In this document: positions 16,674-25,498 of the stretch, piece after piece
Layout: the number at the start of each line of letters is the position of its first letter
Numbering within the stretch: position 1 is the stretch's first letter
Source: Comamonadaceae bacterium UBA2334
GTDB lineage: Bacteria > Pseudomonadota > Gammaproteobacteria > Burkholderiales > Burkholderiaceae_C
Direction of reading: 5' to 3'
Length of the DNA stretch: 63,779 nucleotides
NCBI GenBank assembly: GCA_002344885.1
Contig: DDUQ01000079.1
Span: 1-63,779 of the forward strand
The notes under the pieces: generated by a model
Told to the model about the DNA's origin: nothing
The model's database searches: none
Seen by the model: the letters and a program-made list of their open reading frames with translations, nothing else
Program-made: the position numbers and the translations under genes

Positions 16674-18167
16674 ATGACCTACCTCAGCCAGCCGAATGCG
16701 GCAAGCCAGGGCCCGGGTGTTCCGCAGCCAGCACGCCGTGTGGCCTTGGGCCTGCTGGTGGCCGGGGCCGTGGCGGCCCCATTGGCGCTCAACGCCAACC
16801 CCAGCGCCGATGAACTGGAAGCCACCGGTGGCCCCACCACCGTGTGGGCCAATGGCAAAAACGCGTTTTCGTTTCCGGCGGCGAACCTGACAGACGAAGA
16901 GCGCACACGCTTCGTCATTGGCAACTCGTTTTTCAAACGCAACTGGGTGCAGGCCCCGGCCTCTACCAAGGTGCGCGACGGCCTGGGCCCGCACTTCATT
17001 TCGCGCAGCTGCGGGGGCTGCCACGTGCTCGACGGCCGTGGCCAACCGCCCGAGTTCAAAAAAGGGCTGGTGGACCACGACCCGCCCACCGAAATGCTCA
17101 TCCGCCTGTCGGTGCCGGGCACGCCCCACCCACACGACGGCGTGGTGCCCGAGCCCACCTATGGCGACCAGTTCAACAACGCTGCTGTTGAGGGCGTGAA
17201 GCCCGAGGGCGATGTGGTTATCCGCCACACCCCCGTGCACGGCCGGTTTGCCGATGGCACGCGCTACACCTTGCAGCAACCCCACTACGGCTTCAAAAAC
17301 CTGGGTTACGGCCCCATGGCCGCCAACGTGATGCTCAGCCCCCGCGTGGCACCACAGCTCATGGGCATCGGGCTGATCGAGGCCATTCCCGAGGCCGAGG
17401 TGCAGGCCAACGCCAAGACTCAGGCGACCATGGCGGGGCCCATCAAGGGGGTGGCAGCGCGCGTGTGGGACGCGCCGTCACAGCAAATGATGCTGGGCCG
17501 TTTCGGCTGGAAAGCCGGTGCAGCCACCATCGCGCATCAGTCTGCTGGTGCCTTCCGGGGTGACATCGGCATCACCAGCCCCTGGGCACCCGAAGAGGCC
17601 TGCACCTCCGCTCAGGCCGATTGCCTGGCCGCACCTCGAGGCGGGCATGGTGACGAGCACGAAATCGATTTGAAAACCCTGGAAGACGTGGTGTTCTACC
17701 AGGCGGTGCTGGCGCCTGCCGCCCGCCGCAAGCCGACCGACCCGCAAGTGCTCAAAGGCCAGGCGCTGTTTGCCCAGGCACAGTGCGCCGTGTGCCATCG
17801 GCCCAGCTACACCACCGGCCAGCCGCCGCTGGCTGCTAAGTTTCCGCGCCTGAGCAGCCCGGCTCTGCTGGGGCACACCATCTACCCCTACACCGACCTG
17901 CTGCTGCACGACATGGGCCTCGCGCTGGCCGACCACCGGCCTGACGGCATGGCCAGCGGCACCCAGTGGAAAACCCCGCCGCTGTGGGGCATTGGCCTGT
18001 TGAAAGACGTGAACGGCCACACCCGCCTGCTGCACGACGGCCGCGCCAATGGCGTACTGGAAGCCGTGCTGTGGCACGGTGGCGAGGCCGAGGAGGCCAG
18101 GCAGCGCGTGCTGAAGATGAGCAAAGCCGAGCGCGCTGCGTTGGTGAAATTTGTGGAGAGCCTATGA
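16674..18167 (+). CDS. Di-heme oxidoreductase-like protein (DUF1111)
   Basis: This 497-residue exported protein has an N-terminal hydrophobic signal (about residues 22-40) and two covalent heme c sites: Cys113-GG-Cys116-His117 and Cys371-AV-Cys374-His375. It belongs to the DUF1111 'thiol oxidoreductase' group distantly related to MauG-type di-heme peroxidases. In imelysin operons it may change the redox state of iron in the periplasm; that is inference. The start ATG 16674 lies 35 bases after the imelysin stop, directly after the interspersed repeat, with only a weak ribosome-binding site. Its stop overlaps the next start (ATGATGA). Confidence 0.88.
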   Translation: MTYLSQPNAASQGPGVPQPARRVALGLLVAGAVAAPLALNANPSADELEATGGPTTVWANGKNAFSFPAANLTDEERTRFVIGNSFFKRNWVQAPASTKVRDGLGPHFISRSCGGCHVLDGRGQPPEFKKGLVDHDPPTEMLIRLSVPGTPHPHDGVVPEPTYGDQFNNAAVEGVKPEGDVVIRHTPVHGRFADGTRYTLQQPHYGFKNLGYGPMAANVMLSPRVAPQLMGIGLIEAIPEAEVQANAKTQATMAGPIKGVAARVWDAPSQQMMLGRFGWKAGAATIAHQSAGAFRGDIGITSPWAPEEACTSAQADCLAAPRGGHGDEHEIDLKTLEDVVFYQAVLAPAARRKPTDPQVLKGQALFAQAQCAVCHRPSYTTGQPPLAAKFPRLSSPALLGHTIYPYTDLLLHDMGLALADHRPDGMASGTQWKTPPLWGIGLLKDVNGHTRLLHDGRANGVLEAVLWHGGEAEEARQRVLKMSKAERAALVKFVESL

Positions 18168-19378
18168 TGCACCGGACGTTCGCTACATGGGGCACTTGCC
18201 TCCTGGCCTTTGCGGCCGGCACCTCCGCCACGGCGCAAACGGCCGTGCCTTATTACAGTGCCGAGCATGCGCTGACAGGTGTGTATGCACACCAGCTGCC
18301 ACCGTTGGCACAACGTTTCCAGGCCGAGGCAGATGCACTGGTGGCCGCCGCCCGGCAGCACTGCGAGCGCCTGCCTGGCCTGGGCACCGAGTTTGAGCCA
18401 CTGCAAGCAGCTTCGGCCAGGCTGCGCCTGTCGTGGCAGCAGGCCATGGCTGCATGGGAAGCACTGTCCACGCCTGCCATCGGCCCAGTGCTGACGCGGC
18501 GCTCGCAACGGCAGATCGACTTCTGGCCCACCCGTCCCGAACTCATCGCCAAGGCGCTGGACAAGGCACCGCAAACCCTGGCCGACATGGAGCGGGTGGG
18601 CACCCTGGCCAAAGGTCTGCCCGCATTTGAGTTTGTGCTGTCGACTGGGCAACCGCTCGACCCGGCACGGGCGCGCGCGTTTGATGCGCGCGGGCTCAAG
18701 CCCGGTGAAAAACCCAAAGAAGCGCCGTTTGTCAACCGCCCCATGCCCACTGCCACCTGCCAGTACCTGGTCCTGGTGGCGCAGGGCGTGCAAGTTGAAG
18801 CGCGCGAGTTGGCGGCCGAGCTGAGGACCTGGGCTGTCAAAGACTGGCAGGCGCAGTCAGAGGCCGACGTTGAAGTCACACGCGCTGCGCTGGTCGAGTG
18901 GCTCAACCAATGGCTGGGCGGTGTGGAGCGCCTGCGCTGGATGCACATTGAAAAACCTGTCAAGGCTGTGCAGACAGCGGGCAACGCCCTCAAAGGCAAT
19001 CTCCCCCACTTTGCCCGCATCGGACGCGAAGCCAACCTGGCCGGTTGGCGTGCCCAGTGGGCCAGCCTGAGCGTGCAAGGGGCACTCACCTCCGCTCAGC
19101 GCCAATCGCCCCCCGTGCCCAATCAGGCGCTGGTGCCCATCGAGGCTTTGCTGCTGGGCAAAGGCCATATCGCGCTGGCTCAGCGCTGGGCCAAAACGCT
19201 CGATGCGGTCACCGCACAGCTCGATGCCTTGCCCGCCACAGCCCCCCCACGCGCGGCTGACCACCGTCAGTTGCTGGCCGTGGCAGCAGCCCTGAAAGCC
19301 GTGACCGTGCTCTACCAGACCGAAGTGGCTACGGCACTCGACATCCCTCTTGGTTTTTCCGATGCCGATGGTGACTGA
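18164..19378 (+). CDS. Imelysin-family periplasmic protein (copy 2, divergent)
   Basis: The 404-residue protein has a signal peptide (cleavage after about TSATA, residue 23) and an imelysin domain. The GxHAxE motif of copy 1 is here GLPAFEFVL, so the conserved His is replaced by Pro while the Glu is kept. This matches the second imelysin of the four-gene operons and suggests a different ligand set. Translation is coupled to the DUF1111 gene by overlap. A double Met at the start makes 18164 or 18167 equally possible. Confidence 0.85.
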   Translation: MMHRTFATWGTCLLAFAAGTSATAQTAVPYYSAEHALTGVYAHQLPPLAQRFQAEADALVAAARQHCERLPGLGTEFEPLQAASARLRLSWQQAMAAWEALSTPAIGPVLTRRSQRQIDFWPTRPELIAKALDKAPQTLADMERVGTLAKGLPAFEFVLSTGQPLDPARARAFDARGLKPGEKPKEAPFVNRPMPTATCQYLVLVAQGVQVEARELAAELRTWAVKDWQAQSEADVEVTRAALVEWLNQWLGGVERLRWMHIEKPVKAVQTAGNALKGNLPHFARIGREANLAGWRAQWASLSVQGALTSAQRQSPPVPNQALVPIEALLLGKGHIALAQRWAKTLDAVTAQLDALPATAPPRAADHRQLLAVAAALKAVTVLYQTEVATALDIPLGFSDADGD

Positions 19379-19385
19379 CAGTGCC

Positions 19386-20582
19386 ATGACGAGCCCCACA
19401 CGTCGACGCGATTGGCTAGTGGCCCTCGCCAAGGGTGCGATGACGGCCGTCATGCCTTTGCCAACAGCGGCCGGAACATGGGCAGGCCGGACAGGTCTTG
19501 TGCCTACGCAACGCCTGGTGGCCTGCTGGGATGAACCAAGCGGTGCGCATCGCGTCGGATGGTTGCAGGTGGACGGTCAGCGCATGCGGGTGCTGCATTC
19601 GTTGGAATTGCCGACCCGTGGTCACGGCTTGGTATGCCTTGCGGACGGCAGCCTGGTGGTGGTGGCCCGTCGTCCGGGTGATTGGCTGATGCGTGTTCCG
19701 GCGCACGGGGCACCCGTATGTGTGTGGATGGAAGCGGGCAGGGTGACCAGTGGACATGTGTGGACCTCAGCCGACGGGTTGACCGTCTACACCACGGAAA
19801 TTGATATCGACACGGGTCGGGGCCTGTTGGGCGTGCGACATGCCCAAAACCTCGAAAAGACAGACGAATGGTCCACACACGGACTCGATCCACATGCCGT
19901 TTTGCACCTGCCAAATACTGTGCTGAAACGCAACGGTCAGGCACATCCCATGGCCGGGATGCTGTTTGTCGCCAATGGGGGGATCGAGGTGGCCCCAGAG
20001 ACCGGTCGTGCCAAGCGAAATTTATACCGCATGGACTCAAGCGTGGTCTGTCTTCACCCCCAAAGCGGCGATCTGCTTGGGCAATGGCGACTGGATGATC
20101 CGCGGCTCAGCTTGCGTCACCTGGCGTGGGCCGTCAGGTCGGACGGCGAGCCTTTACTAGGCGTCGCGCTACAGGCTGAACACCAAGAACCTGGTGCACG
20201 TGACCGTGCCCCATTGCTGGCCATCCTTGGTTGGCAAGGCAATCCAGAGGGCGAGCTACGCCTGGCTTCCGGCCAACCCCCCCTCTCGGGCTATGGCGGA
20301 GATATTGCAGTGTTGGGCGGGACTGGGCAGACCGGAAATGGCTTTCTGGTGAGTGGCACTCGCAGTCACTCATTGGTGCACTATGGGCTGGACGGAGCCT
20401 ACCAAGGCCACACGCACTGCCCGGATGTCGGTGCGTTAACCAAGGGGTACCTGCCGTGGGCTGCCTGGCGTGCTGGAGGGCTGTTGCCGCGTTCGTTCAC
20501 CCCTTCTGTCAGGGGTGATCAATTGGACTGTCATGCGCGATTCGATGCCGGGCGTCTGGACAACCACTGGCTTCTCGCCTGA
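19386..20582 (+). CDS. DUF1513 family periplasmic protein (copy 2)
   Basis: This 398-residue protein closes the imelysin operon. The N-terminus SPTRRRDWLVALAKG followed by a hydrophobic stretch is a good Tat signal. It shares GLDPH, VANGGIE, RMDSS, DDPRLSLRHLAWA, GYGGDI and LDNHW blocks with copy 1 at 949-2145, and has identical length. ATG 19386 is 8 bases after the previous stop. In-frame ATGs at 19350, 19362 and 19368 lie inside the previous gene and would disturb the signal. The operon order imelysin-DUF1111-imelysin-DUF1513 matches, as I recall, P. aeruginosa PA4370-PA4373. Confidence 0.88.
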   Translation: MTSPTRRRDWLVALAKGAMTAVMPLPTAAGTWAGRTGLVPTQRLVACWDEPSGAHRVGWLQVDGQRMRVLHSLELPTRGHGLVCLADGSLVVVARRPGDWLMRVPAHGAPVCVWMEAGRVTSGHVWTSADGLTVYTTEIDIDTGRGLLGVRHAQNLEKTDEWSTHGLDPHAVLHLPNTVLKRNGQAHPMAGMLFVANGGIEVAPETGRAKRNLYRMDSSVVCLHPQSGDLLGQWRLDDPRLSLRHLAWAVRSDGEPLLGVALQAEHQEPGARDRAPLLAILGWQGNPEGELRLASGQPPLSGYGGDIAVLGGTGQTGNGFLVSGTRSHSLVHYGLDGAYQGHTHCPDVGALTKGYLPWAAWRAGGLLPRSFTPSVRGDQLDCHARFDAGRLDNHWLLA

Positions 20583-20668
20583 GCCTACAGACTGGTCGGG
20601 TGAATGGCTCGTGAGATGGAGAGGCCGTGCTGCGCACATTGAAGCCTGTTTTCGTTACAGTGCAGCCC

Positions 20669-21715
20669 ATGTTCAAACGCATTCAGCAATGGCGCGCCAG
20701 CCGCCGCCAACCCGATCCGGTGGAAGCCGCCCTGATGGGCGATGCCCAGACGTCTGACCAGGCCATGATCGGACTGGCCAGGGCCTTTGTGCTCGACCAG
20801 CGTCAACGCGAGGCCGAAGCGCGCCGCGCCGCGCGCTTCAAGCGTTGGATGGTCGGGCTATTCATCGTCGGCTCGCTGGGCCTGTACGCCGCCATGGCCG
20901 CCAAGGCACTGGTGCCCGTGCCCGGTGTGACGGCCAAGGAACCTGCCGTGGCACTGGTGAAGGTGGAAGGGCAGATCAGCGCTACCGCCAAACTGGCTTC
21001 GGCCGACAAGGTGGTGGCGTCACTCAAGCGCGCGTTCGAGGACAAGCACGTGCAGCGCGTGTTGCTTTACATCGACTCGCCCGGCGGTGCGCCGGTGGAA
21101 GCCGAACGCATCATGGACGCAGTGGCCGAACTGCGCAAAAAGCACGACAAGCCCATCCAGGCAGTTATTGGCAACCTGGGCGCATCGGCGGGTTACATGG
21201 TGGCCCTGTCCGCTGACGAGATTGTCAGCGCCAAATATTCGTTGGTCGGCTCCATCGGGGCCATTCTGCAAAGCTGGGATGTTCACCGCGTGCTCGAAAA
21301 GTACGACGTCAAGGCCAAAACGTATGCGTCGGGCAAGCTCAAGGGCATGCTCAATCCCTTCGAGCCCAGCACGCCCGAGGGCGAGGCCAAGGCACAGGCG
21401 CTGGTCGATGAGCTCGGTCGCCAGTTCGAGACCCTGCTGGTCGAGCGCCGTGGCAAAAAGCTCCGTCAGCCCCCCGAGACGTACACCACCGGCGAGGTCT
21501 GGGGCGGGCAGGATGCGCTGGGCCTGGGGCTGGTGGACAGCAACGGCACCATCGAGACCATCATGGCCATGCACCCCGACTTGAAACTGGTCAACTTCGG
21601 CCCGTTCGAGCGCAAGAACGCGTTGCTGCCAGGCTGGCTGCAGACGCTGGACGACATCGCCGATTCCCTGCGTGCACTGGCGCAGGCCAGCCAGAGCGCC
21701 TTGGGTAGCAGATGA
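20669..21715 (+). CDS. S49-family signal peptide peptidase-like protease
   Basis: This 348-residue protein has one N-terminal membrane helix (about residues 64-86) and a periplasmic ClpP-like S49 domain. The catalytic Ser173 lies in NLGASAGYMVAL and Lys223 in ASGKLKG, the SppA serine/lysine dyad. The half-size length is that of SohB/SppA-short enzymes. It would degrade signal peptides or misfolded membrane proteins. Start 20669 (MFKRIQQW) was chosen; an in-frame start at 20627 would add 14 residues. It follows the iron operon by 86 bases and is probably not part of it. Confidence 0.88.
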   Translation: MFKRIQQWRASRRQPDPVEAALMGDAQTSDQAMIGLARAFVLDQRQREAEARRAARFKRWMVGLFIVGSLGLYAAMAAKALVPVPGVTAKEPAVALVKVEGQISATAKLASADKVVASLKRAFEDKHVQRVLLYIDSPGGAPVEAERIMDAVAELRKKHDKPIQAVIGNLGASAGYMVALSADEIVSAKYSLVGSIGAILQSWDVHRVLEKYDVKAKTYASGKLKGMLNPFEPSTPEGEAKAQALVDELGRQFETLLVERRGKKLRQPPETYTTGEVWGGQDALGLGLVDSNGTIETIMAMHPDLKLVNFGPFERKNALLPGWLQTLDDIADSLRALAQASQSALGSR

Positions 21716-21721
21716 TGAATT

Positions 21722-21766
21722 GATATTGGCTCCAGCGTTTTACTGGTGTCATTCTTAGCTATATTT
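21722..21766 (-). repeat. AT-rich interspersed repeat, copy 3
   Basis: On the minus strand: ATAGCTA, 12-13 bases, TAAAA-CG, CTGGAGCC, AATAT. It fills nearly the whole gap between the protease gene and rquA, and so must contain or displace the rquA ribosome-binding region. Confidence 0.6.
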
Positions 21767-21771
21767 TTATT

Positions 21772-22479
21772 TTGACGGTTCTCAAATCTTCAACACCCGA
21801 CTTGTCCGCTGTGTCGGTGCCAGCCTACCTGTCACGCACCTATTGGTGGGCGTATCTGCATCCCAACGCTGTGCGCCTGTTCGAGCGGCAGTGGCTGGTC
21901 AACCTCATTTTGTGGGGCAACTTTGCCCGCCTGCGCGATGCGGCGTTGGCTGAGTTGGGCGACACCGTCAGTGGCCAGGTGCTGCAGGTGGCCTGTGTGT
22001 ACGGTGATTTCACCCCCCGCCTGGTTCAACGGCTGGCGCCCGATGCCCACCTGACGGTGGTCGATGTGGCGCCGATCCAGGTCGACAACCTCCAGCGCAA
22101 GCTGGGGCCGCAGCCGCACGTCAGCGTGTGGCAGCAGGATGCCACGTCGCTGGCCTTGCCTGAAGCCAGTCAGGACAGCGTGGTGCTGTTCTTCCTGCTG
22201 CACGAGCAGCCGGCCGATGTGCGGTCACGCACGCTGGCCGAGGCGTTCAGGGTGCTGAAACCCGGCGGCCAACTGGTGTTGGTGGACTACCACCGCCCGT
22301 TGTGGTGGCACCCGCTGCGCCTGCCCATGTGGGCGGTGCTGAAAACCCTTGAGCCGTTTGCCCTGGACCTGTGGCGCAGCCCGCTGGCTGCCTGGCTGCC
22401 CCAGACGGCTGAGCCGCACATCCGCACCGCACGCACGTTTTTCGGTGGCCTGTACCAGCTGGTGGTCATCCGCCGTTGA
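21772..22479 (+). CDS. rquA: Rhodoquinone biosynthesis protein RquA
   Basis: This 235-residue protein is a class I methyltransferase-fold protein of the RquA type, which uses SAM to convert ubiquinone to rhodoquinone by replacing a methoxy group with an amino group. Diagnostic features are the N-terminal TYWWAYLHPNAVRLFERQW and WLVNLILWGNFARLRDAALAELG blocks and a non-canonical SAM motif I, VACVYGD (73-79), instead of GxGxG. LFFLLHEQP and VDYHRPLWWHPLRLP follow. Rhodoquinone supports fumarate reduction in low oxygen. There is no ATG start: TTG 21772, directly after an interspersed repeat, or GTG 21811 are candidates. The next gene encodes a quinone-binding-type protein. Confidence 0.85.
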   Translation: MTVLKSSTPDLSAVSVPAYLSRTYWWAYLHPNAVRLFERQWLVNLILWGNFARLRDAALAELGDTVSGQVLQVACVYGDFTPRLVQRLAPDAHLTVVDVAPIQVDNLQRKLGPQPHVSVWQQDATSLALPEASQDSVVLFFLLHEQPADVRSRTLAEAFRVLKPGGQLVLVDYHRPLWWHPLRLPMWAVLKTLEPFALDLWRSPLAAWLPQTAEPHIRTARTFFGGLYQLVVIRR

Positions 22480-22502
22480 GACGGTCACCGCCGCGCACGC
22501 CC

Positions 22503-22943
22503 ATGAAAACTGTTCACCGCTCGGCACTGCTCTGGCACAGCGCCGACGACATGTTCACCCTCGTCAACGACGTGGCGCGCTACCCCGAGTTCCTGCCCTG
22601 GTGCGCGCGCGCCACCGAGGTGGTGCGGGCCGATGGGCTGACCGAGGTCACGATGGACATCGATTTCCACGGCCTGCACCACCGCTTCACCACGCGCAAC
22701 ACCCTGCGGCCCGGCCACAGCCTGGCGCTGGAGCTGGTCGACGGCCCGTTTTCTCACCTCGATGGCCTGTGGCTGTTCACCCCGCTGGGCACACCTGACC
22801 AGCATGCCTGCAAGGTGGAACTGACGCTGACCTATGCGCTCGCCCACCCGTCGCTCGATGCGCTCACCGGATCGGTGTTCGACCACATTGCGGCCAGCAT
22901 GGTGGATGCGTTTGTCAGCCGGGCCGAGGTGGTGTACGGCTGA
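22503..22943 (+). CDS. ratA: RatA/Coq10-like START-domain protein
   Basis: This 146-residue protein has the polyketide-cyclase/START fold of the RatA/Coq10 family: the DMFTLVNDVARYPEFLPWCARA block, MDIDFHGLHHRFTTRN and the C-terminal VFDHIAASMVDAFVSRAEVVYG. Eukaryotic Coq10 binds ubiquinone and aids its use in respiration; in E. coli RatA was described as a ribosome-association toxin, a role that may not be general. It starts 23 bases after rquA, so a quinone-chaperone role is attractive here. Its stop is only 9 bases from the convergent ahpF stop. Confidence 0.88.
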   Translation: MKTVHRSALLWHSADDMFTLVNDVARYPEFLPWCARATEVVRADGLTEVTMDIDFHGLHHRFTTRNTLRPGHSLALELVDGPFSHLDGLWLFTPLGTPDQHACKVELTLTYALAHPSLDALTGSVFDHIAASMVDAFVSRAEVVYG

Positions 22944-22952
22944 GCAGGCCCG

Positions 22953-24521
22953 TCAGGCCGCCGCAGGCATGCGGATAAGGTGGTCGAACGCACTCAGGGC
23001 GGCCTTGGCACCGTCTCCTGCCGCGATCACGATCTGCTTGTACGGCACCGTGGTGCAGTCACCGGCAGCAAACACGCCGGGCACGTTGGTGTGGCCTTTG
23101 GCATCCACCACGATTTCACCGAACCGGCTCAGTTCCACCGTGCCCTTCAGCCACTCGGTGTTGGGCACCAGGCCGATCTGCACGAACACGCCTTCCAGTG
23201 GCACGTGGTGCGACTCGCCCGTGGCGCGGTCCTTGTAGGTCAGGCCGTTCACTTTCTGGCCGTCACCGGTGATCTCGGTGGTCTGGGCGTTCACGTGGAT
23301 GGTCACGTTGGGCAGACTTTTCAGCTTGTTCACCAGCACGGCATCGGCCTTCAACTGGTCGGCAAACTCCACCAGCGTCACGTGCGCCACGATGCCTGCC
23401 AGGTCAATGGCCGCTTCCACGCCCGAGTTGCCACCGCCGATCACGCTCACGCGCTTGCCTTTGAACAGCGGGCCATCGCAGTGCGGGCAATAGGCCACGC
23501 CCTTGTTGCGGTATTCGTTCTCGCCTGGCACGTTTACATTGCGCCAGCGCGCACCGGTGCTGAGGATGATGCTACGACTTTTCAGAACGCCGCCGTTGGT
23601 CAGGTGCACCTCCAGCAGGCCACCCTCGCTGCTGGCGGGCACCACCTTGGCGGCGGTTTGCAGGTTCATGATGTCCACACCGTAGTGGCGCACCTGGGCT
23701 TCGAGTGCGGCAGCAAACTTGGGGCCGTCGGTTTCCAGCACGGAGATGTAGTTTTCAATGGACATGGTGTCGTTCGTCTGGCCACCAAAGCGCTCGGCTG
23801 CCACACCCACGCGAATGCCTTTGCGTGCTGCGTACACCGCAGCTGCCGCACCGGCCGGGCCACCGCCGACGATCAGCACTTCGTAGGGGTCTTTGGCTGT
23901 CAGCTTGGCGGCTTCGCGGGCCGGGGCAGCGGTGTCGAGCTTGGCCACAATTTCTTCCACCAGCATGCGGCCCGAGCCGAAGGGTTCACCGTTCAGGAAG
24001 GTGCTGGGCACGGCCATGATCTGGCGTGCGTTCACCTCGTCCTGGAAGGCCCCGCCTTCGATGACGGTGGTTTTGACCTTGGGGTTCAGGATGGCCATCA
24101 GGCTCAGTGCCTGGACCACGTCGGGGCAGTTGTGGCACGACAGGCTCATGTAGACCTCGAAATTGAAGTCCCCGTCCAGGCCCTTGATCTGCTCGATGAC
24201 CTCGGCTTCCACTTTAGGGGGGTGGCCGCCTGTCCACAGCAGGGCCAACACCAGCGACGTGAACTCATGCCCCAGTGGCAACCCGGCAAAACGCAGCTTG
24301 GTGTCGCTGCCCGTGCGCCGGATGCTGAACGAGGGCTTGCGGGCATCGGTGCCATCGGTGCGCAGGTTGATTTTGTCGGCGCGCAGGCTCTGGATGGTTT
24401 GCAGCAGGTCCAGCATCTCGGCGCTGGTGGCGCTGTCGTCCAGCGAGGCCACCAACTCGAACGGCTGGGTCACGCGCTCCAGGTAGGCAGAGAGTTGGGC
24501 TTTGAGGGTGTCGTCGAGCAT
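22953..24521 (-). CDS. ahpF: Alkyl hydroperoxide reductase subunit F
   Basis: This 522-residue flavoprotein transfers electrons from NADH through FAD and two disulfide centres to AhpC. The N-terminal glutaredoxin-like pair has Cys129-HN-Cys132, and the thioredoxin-reductase-like part has Cys345-PH-Cys348, all at the same numbers as in E. coli AhpF. FAD and NAD sites GGGPAGAAAA and GGGNSGVEAA are visible, and the C-terminal AAGDCTTVPYKQI is intact. It is transcribed separately from ahpC: the 303-base gap holds the ahpC terminator and an OxyR-like site. Confidence 0.97.
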   Translation of the reverse strand: MLDDTLKAQLSAYLERVTQPFELVASLDDSATSAEMLDLLQTIQSLRADKINLRTDGTDARKPSFSIRRTGSDTKLRFAGLPLGHEFTSLVLALLWTGGHPPKVEAEVIEQIKGLDGDFNFEVYMSLSCHNCPDVVQALSLMAILNPKVKTTVIEGGAFQDEVNARQIMAVPSTFLNGEPFGSGRMLVEEIVAKLDTAAPAREAAKLTAKDPYEVLIVGGGPAGAAAAVYAARKGIRVGVAAERFGGQTNDTMSIENYISVLETDGPKFAAALEAQVRHYGVDIMNLQTAAKVVPASSEGGLLEVHLTNGGVLKSRSIILSTGARWRNVNVPGENEYRNKGVAYCPHCDGPLFKGKRVSVIGGGNSGVEAAIDLAGIVAHVTLVEFADQLKADAVLVNKLKSLPNVTIHVNAQTTEITGDGQKVNGLTYKDRATGESHHVPLEGVFVQIGLVPNTEWLKGTVELSRFGEIVVDAKGHTNVPGVFAAGDCTTVPYKQIVIAAGDGAKAALSAFDHLIRMPAAA

Positions 24522-24598
24522 GGTTGTGTTTCTCCGTTGAAGGGTGTTGCGGTGTTTTCAGCGACCGTGCGGGGGTGCCTGTCACCGATACAGAAAGT

Positions 24599-24613
24599 AT
24601 AGGTAATGACTAT
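24599..24613 (-). promoter_or_regulatory. OxyR-like half site before ahpF
   Basis: ATAG-GTAATGA-CTAT is an exact ATAG-N7-CTAT unit, half of the OxyR recognition sequence, 78 bases before the ahpF start. The second ATAG-N7-CTAT unit expected for a full tetramer site is not evident. Confidence 0.6.
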
Positions 24614-24756
24614 TTACAAAGCCAATTTGTTGTTTCAAAGCTATTGATAGCCATTACTCATCACCTTCTGGCAAAAGCCTATTGCGCGTAGTTACCGAAG
24701 ACGGGGTTCGGTCGCAACGTGACGTGAGGTGACGCGACGTGAGCGATCGTGGCGCG

Positions 24757-24785
24757 AAAAAAAAGCGCCACCCGAGGGCAGCGCT
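24757..24785 (-). terminator. Rho-independent terminator of ahpC
   Basis: Read on the minus strand, AGCGC...GCGCT forms a hairpin (24785-24764) with inner CCC/GGG pairs, followed by a run of eight T. It is about 40 bases after the ahpC stop. Confidence 0.85.
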
Positions 24786-24824
24786 TTCCAGACGAGTGCG
24801 GTGCATCCATGCGGATGCGCACAC

Positions 24825-25400
24825 TCAGATCTTGCCAACCAGATCCAGCGAGGGAGCCAGCGTCTTGGCGCCTTCGTTCCACTTGGCGGGGCACACCTGG
24901 CCGGGGTTGGCGGCGGTGTACTGGGCAGCTTTCAGCTTGCGCACGGTTTCCTTCACGTCACGGGCGATTTCGTTGGAATGCACTTCCATGGTCTTGATGA
25001 TGCCGTCAGGGTTGACCACGAACGTGCCGCGCAGCGCCAGGCCTTCTTCGGCAATGTGCACGCCGAACGCGTTGGTCAGGGCGTGGGTGGGGTCGCCCAC
25101 CAGCGGGAACTTGGCCTTGCCCACGGCAGGGGAAGTTTCGTGCCACACCTTGTGCGAGAAGTGTGTGTCGGTGGTGACGATGTAGACCTCGGCACCGGCC
25201 TTCTGGAACTCGGCGTAGTTGTCAGCCGCGTCTTCGATTTCGGTGGGGCAGTTGAACGTGAATGCAGCGGGCATGAATATCAGGACCGACCACTTGCCCT
25301 TCAGGCTGGCATCGGACACTTCAATGAACTCACCTTTGCCGCCACGGTTGACGAAAGCGGTGGTTTTGAACGGTTGAACGGGGGTGTTGATCAGGGACAT
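24825..25400 (-). CDS. ahpC: Alkyl hydroperoxide reductase subunit C (2-Cys peroxiredoxin)
   Basis: The 191-residue peroxiredoxin reduces hydrogen peroxide and organic hydroperoxides. The peroxidatic Cys51 sits in FTFNCPTE with Thr48, the resolving Cys170 in GQVCPAKW, and the active-site Arg in LRGTF. The usual D of PADFTFVCPTE is Ala, and Val is Asn, small departures from the enterobacterial sequence. A GGAG site precedes ATG 25400. AhpF encoded downstream is its reductant. An OxyR-like site lies about 100 bases upstream. Confidence 0.96.
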   Translation of the reverse strand: MSLINTPVQPFKTTAFVNRGGKGEFIEVSDASLKGKWSVLIFMPAAFTFNCPTEIEDAADNYAEFQKAGAEVYIVTTDTHFSHKVWHETSPAVGKAKFPLVGDPTHALTNAFGVHIAEEGLALRGTFVVNPDGIIKTMEVHSNEIARDVKETVRKLKAAQYTAANPGQVCPAKWNEGAKTLAPSLDLVGKI

Positions 25401-25498
25401 GAAAACTCCATCTATGAGGTTGAACGAAGGAAACTCTGTTGACGCTGTCATGCTGCTGGCATTTTTTGCTGCAGCATGTTGGCGCGACGAAAGTAAGT

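Noticed and set aside
22980..24602. 540-codon open frame opposite ahpF
   Set aside because: AhpF on the minus strand has every motif at conserved positions; the opposite frame is a compositional shadow.
24600..24665. Possible further copy of the AT-rich repeat before ahpF
   Set aside because: AGCTA and AAAA blocks are present but the 13-base spacing and the ATCAAGCG core do not match.
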